A program made the position numbers and the translations under genes. The notes beneath the pieces were generated by a model. It was not told the DNA's origin and made no database searches. It saw only the letters and a list, made by a program, of their open reading frames with translations. This document shows positions 55,924 to 64,000 of a stretch of DNA of 64,000 bases, piece after piece (within the stretch, counting starts at the first letter, position 1; each line of letters begins with the position of its first letter). Source of the stretch: Metellina segmentata (lineage: Eukaryota; Arthropoda; Arachnida; Araneae; Tetragnathidae); the NCBI GenBank assembly GCA_947359465.1, contig OX375874.1:98397441-98461440 (forward strand), read 5' to 3'.

Positions 55924-57513
55924 ATGGGGTCGGCAACCTATTGAAATGGAAGAGCCAAAAGTTCCAATTTACAAAATTTCCCAGTTTTTAAAGAGCCACT
56001 TTCACCTCACTGTAGCATTCTGGAAGACTATTCCATGCGCCGAATATGAGGGCCTCAACTCGCGGAATTTCTTTTAGAGCTGTCCACTTGTGAAGCGCGA
56101 TGTGCATGCATTTCTGGACCTCCAACTCTTACAACTTGCTCTTGAGTTCTGTGAACTTGCCACTCCACAAGTCTTTGGTTTTCAAATCTAGCAATTGCAT
56201 TTGAAGCGATCCAGCATCAATTCCAAATGGCTCAATGTTTCTCTCATTTGTATTTGTGTTGAGAGGATTTATTATGAACGTGAGAGTACTATTGTTTGTT
56301 TTGAATTGCTCGAATCTCTCAGCGAATCCATCCTTCATGTTTTTTAAAGCTATGCTGAAGTAATTCGTGTCAATAGTTGCATTGGTCTCATCGCGATATT
56401 GCTTCAGATTTTTAAAATGAAGTAATTTACCGCTCTCCATGTCTTCAACACAAATAAGTAAATTTTTTTCGAAACAAACTACTTCTTCAAGCAAGGCGTA
56501 GGCTGGTTTGCCCTTTCCTTGCAGTTTTAGATTTAGATAATTTAGTTTCATTGTGGTATCTACCATAAAGTTGAATTTTTGCAGCCATTTGTCTTCTTCC
56601 AGTTCGGGATGGTCAATGCTTTTTTTCATTGAAGAATGTTTTTATTTCACTCAACGTATTGCAATGTTTTGCTTTGTGCTTATCTTGATGAATTATGCAG
56701 TGAAACGTTAGAATTTCGTGGTTTATTTTTTTCTGAAGAATTGATGTTACCCCTCTATGGTATTCCTTTCATACTTCTGGCTCCATCACATAAACGTTGC
56801 TATAAAAACGATTTTATTTATATCTATTCCATTGTCTTCCAGGCATTTTTGCACAGCATTTGCTATATCTTCTCCACGAGTTTGCCCTGAGAGCGGTAGC
56901 ACTCCTAGCAATTCTTCTTTTGGATCTTGGGACGACAGATACCTGACGAAAAGGGTAACTTGTGCTATTATGTCGCAAGACTCATCTATAGCAAGTGATA
57001 AGGCAAAGGCCAGTTGAGTGTCTTCCACTTGCATATGTGGTACATTTGAAGACATTTTAGCAGTTCTATCTTGTACTGTTTTAGCGGATAATGGCAAATC
57101 TTTGATTTTTTTCATAATTTCTGCTTTGTTTTTAAAATTGCGAAACAGTTCTTCAGATGCACGTATAAAACAATCTTTGACGTACTCACCATCTCATCAT
57201 CTAGACGTGTTGTCTAGACTCTAGACGCTGTTTGGGTGAGACGAAAATGGAATGCAATTGGCTGAAAGATAAACATGGTCACGGAGTCTCATCTCTAAGA
57301 ACAAAACCATAGTTCAAATTTATCTCATTACTGTCATGTTAAGCGTAGAGATTTGTAATTAACGATTATGAAAGTATAGGCTATTGAGAAATTAGGTACT
57401 TAAAAATATTTTTTCTTATTTTTTAAGGGTTTTGATGATAAATTATTAATTTTTTCGTTGGAACTGGAGAGCCGCAACTTTACATCAAAAGAGCCGCAGG
57501 TTGCCGACCCCTG
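55924..57513 (-). mobile_element. hAT-superfamily transposon, 1590 bp, with 8-bp target duplication
   Basis: Ends read ATGGGGTCGGCAACCT (left) and, on the other strand, CAGGGGTCGGCAACCT (right). The 8-bp direct repeat GCTTATAC flanks it (55916-55923 and 57514-57521). Both features are diagnostic of hAT elements, and the end sequence is of the CAGGGGTCGGCAACC type common in hAT-Charlie-like groups. It carries a broken transposase on the minus strand and sits inside the right part of a Tc1-like element, so it is younger than that. Confidence 0.92.
56129..57115 (-). pseudogene. hAT transposase pseudogene (GTF2IRD2/ZBED-like)
   Basis: Reading leftward from 57115: [40 protein letters not shown] (start of the RNase-H-like core; ALAIDES-type box with the catalytic Asp), [40 protein letters not shown], then after a frame break the ILTFHCIIHQDKHKAKHC box, and from 56629 an intact 166-codon frame ([50 protein letters not shown]). 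Such proteins are often annotated as general transcription factor II-I repeat domain-containing 2-like because of a domestication in mammals. The BED-finger N-terminus and the C-terminal dimerisation region are not visible. A deletion/frameshift near 56640-56785 inactivates it. Confidence 0.85.
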
Positions 57514-57564
57514 GCTTATACCATCACATGATGCTGCCCGGTCTATTATTGTAGGGTACTGTAT

Positions 57565-59340
57565 ATAATACATACCAGACATAATATTATTCTGATATAT
57601 TATTCACCTATTGTTTCATCAAATTCTCAAACACTTCAGCATTATACTTTTCCTAAGAGTTTCACACAATACTTTCCAAAATAAATACAAGCGTAGTATA
57701 AAACACATAAATATACTACAATAAGGTTGTTAGCTCTTAAAATGTCCCCCAAAATAGCCAAATTCCTACCAATTCCTAGAAAATAATTCAACTATTTTAA
57801 ACAAAGATATCAAACCATTAAGACATGACTCAAATTAAAACTTAACAATTCCCTGTCTCCGCCATCTTATCAAACACAGTTCAACTCACGCACCTCTGAG
57901 GTTTCAAAATCTCCATAAGATTTCGGCAAAGCATAAAAGTCAACACTCATTCGCCGTCGCACTGCCTTCAGTTGTACTCAACCCCGCAGGCATTAAAAAT
58001 TACCGCCCCCCCCCCCTTTATAAGTCAATGCCATTACGCATCTCGCAGAACAACTTCAAAGCTTACTTCGTTGACAGTGTCTTTCTTCGATCCACGCCTG
58101 GAAAATTGTAGCCCCAAAGTAAAGAGTAACCTACTTCGACACTAGAGACTGACATAACGATCCAGGAAAGCTGGAGAAAGGCCCGGAACCATTACGTTAC
58201 CGATGTTACTGGGAGTAACACGCGTAACATGGGACGTGCCGCACAAATGAAAGAGCCATTAAAGTCGCGATATTTAAATGGAAGTCAGTTGTTAGTCCGG
58301 GAAGAAAAATAAGGTTGTTCCCGCATGCAGGTTTTGATAAAAAATGCACCTTTTTCTCCTTCGTCTTTGAAATATGCGATTTCGCCCGAGGAAAAACTTT
58401 GTAAAGAAATTTTCGGGTTTAAATATTTATGGGCTTTGTGCATCGTAAATTGGAAAGTGATTGATGGTGTAAGCTGTAGTTAAACACAGATGTTGAGTTG
58501 GAAGTCGGCAGGTGTTTTGATTAGTAGACTGGGAAGGATGACTGAGGGTGTAAAGTTGCCTGACTTTCTTAAAGTGTTCGCTAATTTATTAAACTTCAGT
58601 TGAGAAAAGAGATTCAGAATGAATAAGCAAACCAGGCCGTGTGTGAAGATTTTACTTCTCTGATGTCCTGCTACCTGGGGTGTTTCTTAAAATGTAACTT
58701 TCCACCAACTTGGAAATGTTTGGCGTTTTATTTAATTGGTGTTGAAGAATTGACTAACGCATGTCAATTCGGAATTGAATTTTTGGAATTTGTATTTGGT
58801 GATGTGCTGAAATCGTATTAAGAAAACAAGCCATTGACAGAGTTTGTGTGTGAAGTCGTGAAATCGTTAGATCTCTGAAACATCCAAAGAAGTTTAATAC
58901 TGTAGTATATAACTGATTATTATTTATTTATCATTTCACTTCTCTTATACGCTTTGCAGTGCTCATTCTTTGTTTCAATTAAACTTTTAAAATGTCTTCC
59001 TTCGAAACCTCCAATTGTTTCTGGGAAATAATATTATTTTATGGGTTTTGTTTTGAATGTTGTTTTAGTTCTTTTAAAAGGTAGATATTCATGCTGTGCA
59101 TGCTGCCATGAACAAACCACAATTCTTGCTAAAAAGCAATTTGTAATAATTTTGATTCAAGTAATGATTTTAGTTTGGATAACAAAGCACTGAATATCAG
59201 ACAAAATATTGCAAGTCTTCCGAAAGTGGTCATATTTAGGAAAGTGGTCCTACAAAGTAGTCCTATTTTTGTTCTTATTTCATACAGATAACCCCTTACA
59301 GATAATTTAATAAAGTACTCCTAGATAATAAGATATATTC
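57565..59340. other. Nothing recognised
   Basis: Contains an 11-base C run at 58006-58016 and a 60-codon frame (58639-58821) without motifs. A slightly less AT-rich zone spans 57.9-58.3 kb. No gene supported. Confidence 0.35.
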
Positions 59341-59460
59341 TATAAAGAAAAATGCTACAAAGATTAAATATTCTCTAAAGAAAAACTACTTTGCTATATT
59401 AAATATTCTCTAAAGAAAAACTACATCGAAATATTAAATATTCTCTAAAGAAAAAATACA
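59341..59460. repeat. Short tandem repeat, ~33-bp units
   Basis: ATTAAATATTCTCTAAAGAA followed by AAACTAC(T/A)T recurs three times, with a diverged first unit (ATATTCTATAAAGAAAAATG). Confidence 0.75.
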
Positions 59461-60047
59461 TCTAAGTAATAAATGAGATATAAACTTTTCAGTACATATA
59501 TCAGTATTAATCCAATCTATCGTGGTTTGAAAGAAACTCATTTTTTGAAAATGTAGACTCGAAGAATTTATCAAATGTATTCATTTAATATCTGAATTTA
59601 AAATGCCATTCTTATATGCTTAACTTGTATATATGAGTAACTGCGGTTGTCAGATTTGCATGCTTTGCTTCAAAGAAAATTAGTTTCAAATAAACCGACC
59701 TGATAACTTGATAGTTGTTGGCCCTGGTTCTAGGTTCTATGGGTTCTAATTACGGTCTAGTCTTAGATGTTTGTATTGATTAAAAATTCAGTTTACCATA
59801 CAAGACATAGGCTTCTATGACTCAAGGTGTGAGTTGTTGGCGGCGCAAGTTGGATTCCTGTAATTTAATGCTGCGATAATTTTAAGTGTATTTCTCTCTT
59901 TTGTATCAGTAAAAGAAGAGTTTCTATGTCTGTGTTTGGGCATTTCGACTTTGCCTGTCTTGTGTTTGACGCAGCTAAGCCAAGTGTGATTCCGTGTTTC
60001 ATGTAAGCAAACCCACAGTCAGCCTAACAGTTTCAATTTTAAATAAA
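59461..60047. other. Mostly unassigned; possible SINE-tail fragment near 59745
   Basis: GTCTTAGATGTTTGTATTG near 59759 resembles GTCATAGATGTTTGTAGTG downstream of the SINE head at 60.1 kb. Otherwise no feature. Confidence 0.3.
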
Positions 60048-60130
60048 GTAGTCGCATGGTTAGCGCTCTGACCCTCGACAGGTCAGGCTTAGGTTTGAAA
60101 TCCCAGTCGAGTCATAGATGTTTGTAGTGG
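60048..60130 (+). mobile_element. tRNA-like SINE head, third type
   Basis: GTCGCATGGTTAGCGCTCTG is an A-box-like stretch and GGTTTGAAATCCCAGTCGAG a decayed B box, spaced as in a tRNA. GTCATAGATGTTTGTAG follows. Stems do not pair fully, so it is read as a SINE and not a tRNA gene. Confidence 0.5.
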
Positions 60131-60284
60131 TATGGAATTCACTTTAACCCTCTCTTTGCGTCAAAACCTGCCCTGTAGTGGCCAGGCTTTCGTGCAAAAT
60201 CCTAATTCTAAGGGCCTTCAATTCCGGACTGGTAAATTTGTTTTTCCTGTACGCATTTTCATTCCCCTTAGAGTAATAAGACAC

Positions 60285-60665
60285 TTTTATCTCGACGAGA
60301 TGTGTCGTCCTTAACAAAATTGACCAGATCGTGGACGAGATATCTCTTTCGTAACAAGATTGACCAGATATAGAACGATATATCTGGTCCATAACAAAAT
60401 TGACCTGATCTTGGACGATATATCTCTTCCGTAACAAAATTGACCAGATCTAGAACGAGATATCTCGTTCTTAACAACATTGATCAGATCTTTGACGATA
60501 TATATCGTCCATAACAAAATTGACCAAATCGTGGACGAGATATCTCTTCCGTAACAAAATTGACCAGATCTAGAACGAGATACCTCGTCCTTAACAAAAG
60601 TGACCTGATTTTGAAATAATATATCTCGTCCTTAACAAAATTGACCAGATTTTGGACGAAAATCC
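60285..60665. repeat. ~40-bp satellite with GAGATATCTCGTC palindromes, 9-10 copies
   Basis: Unit: AACAAAATTGACCAGATCTA then GAACGAGATATCTCGTCCTT. Read on the other strand it gives GATCTGGTCAATTTTGTTAA-GGACGAGATATCTCGT, closely matching the monomer of the 37.6-40.1 kb satellite (GATCTGGTCAGTTTTTCTAA-GGACGGTATATCTC). Confidence 0.93.
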
Positions 60666-60669
60666 CGAG

Positions 60670-62510
60670 GACCCGCTCGTCGAAATACTCGAAAAGTTAA
60701 TTTTTACGATCTGGTCTAACTAGCCATATATATTGTGTAACAAAAAACAACCTATAACCAAATAGAACTAATTTCTCATTTTAAAAATGTGCTTCATTTA
60801 CTTTGTGCTACACAACAATCTATGAAGCTTGGTTGATATCACAACTGTAAAAGTAAACAAGTCTGAATACTAATATTCTCCAAGAAACAACAATTACCTC
60901 CCTCGCAATTGTTCCATCCCATAATAAATATCATTAACGAAGACTAACATCAACCAGTTTCTGACTTACGTCATTCCTCCTTTTTATTTCTTTGGTGCAC
61001 GAACCGTAAGCTCTGTAAATAGAACGATACCGCTCAAGAAGATCCCTTAATTCGGTCCCAGGAGTCCCCTACAAATCTCGGTTCTAAGGCATTCTGACGT
61101 GCCCCCCAATAATCAAACCGTACCAAGCATCGCCCCGGACGGCAAGGAAGACAAGAAAGATTTCTCGGCATGCAAGCATGAATTGTTGCTACGCTGGGCA
61201 TAATCATCTGGCATAATGCGTACTGCGGAATAAGCTAATGGCCCAGAAAAGAGTTAGTTTGAGAATGCACTAAGCCAATCAACTGTGTGTAATCTTTAGG
61301 AGGCTTAGAGGTTTAGATTCCTCCCGTCCCGAAATCAGCCGCTGGAGCTCTTTGCAGGATATCTAGTACAATGAAGTGGGCTGTTTACGATCTGGGGAAA
61401 ATAGTTTTGAAGATTTGTTCGGCTGTGAAGTGAGAAATTCTGTAATTATTACATTGAATTTCAGAAGTTTGATGTTTAATTTGCAGTTTATGATATTTAC
61501 TTTTTATTTGCAATCAAGAGCGAATTAAAATAATGGTTGTAATGTTTTATTAAATGAATGCGATGACGGTATGATGTGTGATAAGGTATAAATTAATCAA
61601 TATTTGACTTATGACGAGATTTGAGCCTATTTATCATCGCCCATGACGCTAGTAGTGAGTATATACACTCAAACACAGAAAAATTTCTAAATTTGTTTTC
61701 ATTCTTAACAGTTAAACTGACATATTGGTAACTGTATTTAACAATAATTTAGATTTTGCTTATTTGAAAATTGTAAAATAAAACCTTATTTTAAACAAAA
61801 ATGAGGTTTTATTAAAATAAGTGTTCTTGTCTTGATTGCTAGTAACACCACAAAAAACAACCACAACTGTAAACGTAATTACATTGAAAAACTACGTAAA
61901 TTACGTAACTATGTAGAAAAACTACTTAAAGGTAGTCCTCAAAACACTTAACATAAGAATACTAAGGATACGAGATAAGTTTCGTATTTTCATCATTCTT
62001 TTCAATGCACAAAGAATGACGGTTCTTTTAAATTTCAGGATGTTTCTATAATGATAACTAAATGAGATTTATTGAGTCTATTAATTTCATTATTGTATTC
62101 ACAAATCAGCATACAACGTTGCTTCGGATAGGTTGCTTCGTTTCTGGAACTTTACCAGCATGGCGAAAAGGTCAAAAACCATTTGCTTTCATTCAATAGT
62201 TTAACAAAATTTTTTATTGTAGTTACAACTGAAAAGCGTGTTTGTTTAGCTTTGGTAGAATTGAAAAGGGCTTACCTTTTGGCTGAAAAAACCAAATTAA
62301 TCCAACATATTTAGTGCTCTTTAAATGGAATGGTTAATTACAACAATTGGAGTAAAAATGATGAGATTTTTTTTGTCGCATACTATTTCCTCGTATTATA
62401 AGAGGATTTAAGAAGAAAACTACTGATACGATTAACTGAATAGTAAAGTTAAGTTAATTAATCACTTTTCTATTCCAAATAACATACAACTTCATTTCAG
62501 GGGATTAGGA
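60670..62510. other. Nothing recognised
   Basis: AT-rich with no supportable gene, RNA or repeat. Confidence 0.35.
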
Positions 62511-62512
62511 AT

Positions 62513-62565
62513 ATGTTACTTATGTGATAAAGTACGGCTATAGTACTTTAAAACATAAGTAACAT
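62513..62565. repeat. Strong perfect-arm hairpin
   Basis: ATGTTACTTATGT pairs with ACATAAGTAACAT over 13 bp. Inside, after a 3-by-3 internal loop, AAAGTAC pairs with GTACTTT around a 7-base loop. Too short for a typical animal pre-miRNA; it could be a cruciform or the core of a palindromic element. Confidence 0.7.
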
Positions 62566-62904
62566 CTTTATAATTCCGGGATTGAAATCGCATGTAAATT
62601 AAGTAGAAAATAAATTAATTTTACTAAACGGAGTTACATTATCACTAAGACTGAGGAAATGACAGTTAGTATACATATTTTATGAAAATAGTCGAATGAA
62701 CAAACATTAATTTTTCATTAAACTGTTATTTTACACATTTTATATCGTTTCATACAGATATCAGTGAAAAGCTAAATACATAATTGTGTGATTGTGTTAA
62801 CTTGAAACTTTATGCATAGCAGAATAGATGTATCGAAAAAATCGTGTATGAGAAAGATTTTCAAAGTAAACACAATCAAAGATATTACTTCCGCTGTCCA
62901 AACA

Positions 62905-63035
62905 TTATCACTCGTCATCTGTCCGTGGTTCAAAATTACACGGTGTTGTCCTCGGATTTTTTCCTTTAGGAGATTAATATCGGATCGTCATCAATAGCCC
63001 GTTATGTTGCTCTAATACGACGTTAATAAAAATGA
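62905..63035 (+). mobile_element. SINE fragment (type 2 body, 5' truncated)
   Basis: ACTCGTCATCTGTCCGTGGT, TCAAAATTACACGGTGTTGT, CCTCGGAT, CGTCATCAATAGCCCGTTAT and ACGACGTTAATAAAAATGAC follow the family order to the 3' tail. Confidence 0.78.
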
Positions 63036-63587
63036 CCAAAATACCAAATGTTGTCAAATGACACATCGGGGGTTACGTTAAAATGTATTTTATCTCCGTT
63101 TTGGCAATGCGTGGCATTTACACAAATTAGTGTTGACAAATCAAATATCTTTTCCGATTCGGAATATATTCTTTAGAATTTTTATTCGCGAAATGCTGAA
63201 TTCATATTCGAAAATCAAATCAAGTTGTGTCACGTTCAGTTTACGTAAATTAAATACGAATGGCTGGAGAAATACGACCTCCGTCTATATTTAGTTTGAC
63301 AAAAAAATCTTCTCATAACTGTTCGTTTAAGCGTTTGATATCAACACTGCCACAGTGTAAAACTGCGCAGACAATAAACTATTGAAAGAATTCAAATGAA
63401 GTTGCAGATTTAAAAGCTCCATTACACTTTGATTGTAGAAGATAGTTTTCCACACCTATTTTTTCACATTAAAACATTCATTCGTTTGTATTGTTGTTAA
63501 TGGCAACGTAGAACTTCAAAGAAGCATTTTATAACAAATAATATATATGCAAACGATCTTTATTATTCTATACCACTCTCGTTGAAT
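63036..63587. other. Nothing recognised
   Basis: No open frame, repeat or RNA gene supported. Confidence 0.35.
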
Positions 63588-64000
63588 ATTATTCCTTTAT
63601 CATTCCATTCCACCTTTATTCGGTTATGCTTTGCCGTTTGCTATGTTTTTATTTTCTACATAAATCCTTAAACTTTCTTCCTTCGAATTCCCAATCCTTT
63701 TTACTCGACAATATGCAACATAGTAGGTTTGGAATAACCTGCGTGTTATGTAGTTAATCATCCATTATTCATTTGTCATTCCATTCTGCTTTTCTTCGGT
63801 TATGCTTCGCCATTGGTCGAGCTTCTCATTTCTATATAAATTCTTAGACTTTCTTCCTTCGAATTTTCAATCATTTTTACTCGACAATATGCAACATAGT
63901 AGGTTTGGAATAACCTGCATGTTATGTAGTTAATCATCCATTATTCATTTTTCATTTCATTCTGCTTTTCTTCGGTTATGCTTTGCCATTGGTCGAGCTT
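63588..64000. repeat. 176-bp satellite, at least 2.3 copies, continuing past the window
   Basis: CGGTTATGCTTTGCC occurs at 63621, at 63797 (one change) and at 63973, an exact 176-bp period. ACTCGACAATATGCAACATA, GTAGGTTTGGAATAACCTGC and ATGTAGTTAATCATCCATTA repeat nearly unchanged. The window ends inside the third unit. Confidence 0.92.

Larger units (their letters stand above)
54404..57561 (+). mobile_element. Tc1-like transposon (family 1) carrying two nested insertions
   Basis: The left end CATTACCCTAC follows TA (54402-54403). The right end, read on the other strand, is CAGTACCCTACAATAATAGA and is followed by TA (57562-57563). Tc1 sequence proper occupies 54404-54524, about 55525-55923 and 57522-57561; the rest is two inserts. 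Removing the inserts restores collinearity with the copy at 7750-8305, including the stretch CCATCACAT(G/C)(A/T)TGC and CGGTCTATTATTGTAGG near the end. Confidence 0.85.

Overview
This window reads as AT-rich eukaryotic genomic DNA. Open frames are sparse and mostly short, stops are frequent, and repeats make up much of the readable content. No host gene, true tRNA gene, rRNA, bacterial operon or CRISPR array could be recognised. The repeat content (Tc1/mariner relics of several families, a THAP/P-superfamily transposon, GTF2IRD2-like hAT, tRNA-headed SINEs, TTAA-flanked non-autonomous elements and complex satellites) points to an arthropod. A chelicerate such as a spider is my best guess, but that is inference only. 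The window could be intergenic or lie inside a very long intron. LAYOUT. 0-5.6 kb: a short inverted-terminus MITE (1655-1865), a related copy (2390-2609) and a 207-bp duplication. 5.7-12 kb: a full-length tRNA-derived SINE with 13-bp target duplications (5682-5945), a deleted Tc1-like element (7750-8305), a second Tc1-like relic whose catalytic segment has become a 14-bp minisatellite (about 9075-9889), and a 450-bp element with long GC-rich inverted ends (11428-11880). 12.8-14.7 kb: a 146-bp tandem repeat broken by two TTAA-flanked elements, one inserted in the flank of the other. 15.2-16.1 kb: SINE and mariner debris. 16.6-23.0 kb: the centrepiece, a 6.4-kb P-superfamily transposon with matching inverted ends, an 8-bp target duplication, a decayed THAP-plus-RNase-H-like transposase, and an 804-bp mariner-like element nested in it. 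23-33 kb: SINE fragments, Tc1 relics (25.3 and 28.5-29.3 kb), a TA-flanked MITE, a diverged 956-bp-period non-coding duplication around a 24-bp minisatellite, and a second TTAA element. 33.5-34.8 kb: a 1302-bp mariner with 26-bp inverted ends. 35-40.1 kb: a 20-bp minisatellite, a TA microsatellite and a 2.5-kb satellite of 42-bp monomers arranged in 382-bp higher-order units. 41.2-43 kb: alternating inverted duplications and a 613-bp foldback. 44-51 kb: modular SINEs, a 25-bp minisatellite, an AT-rich array and Tc1 fragments with a 5'-truncated SINE. 54.4-57.6 kb: a Tc1-like element carrying two insertions, one a hAT element with 8-bp target duplications and a broken transposase. 60.3 kb: a 40-bp satellite related to the 38-kb one. 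63.6-64.0 kb: a 176-bp satellite that runs off the window. HOW THE PARTS RELATE. Nothing looks like a cooperating set of host genes. The logic is that of a mobile-element community: autonomous but now dead transposases, their deleted or MITE derivatives, SINEs that must borrow LINE machinery not seen here, and tandem arrays, at least one of which seems to have grown directly out of a transposase gene. Boundaries and nesting were read by eye from terminal repeats and target duplications; family names rest on recognisable protein motifs and would need a database search to refine.
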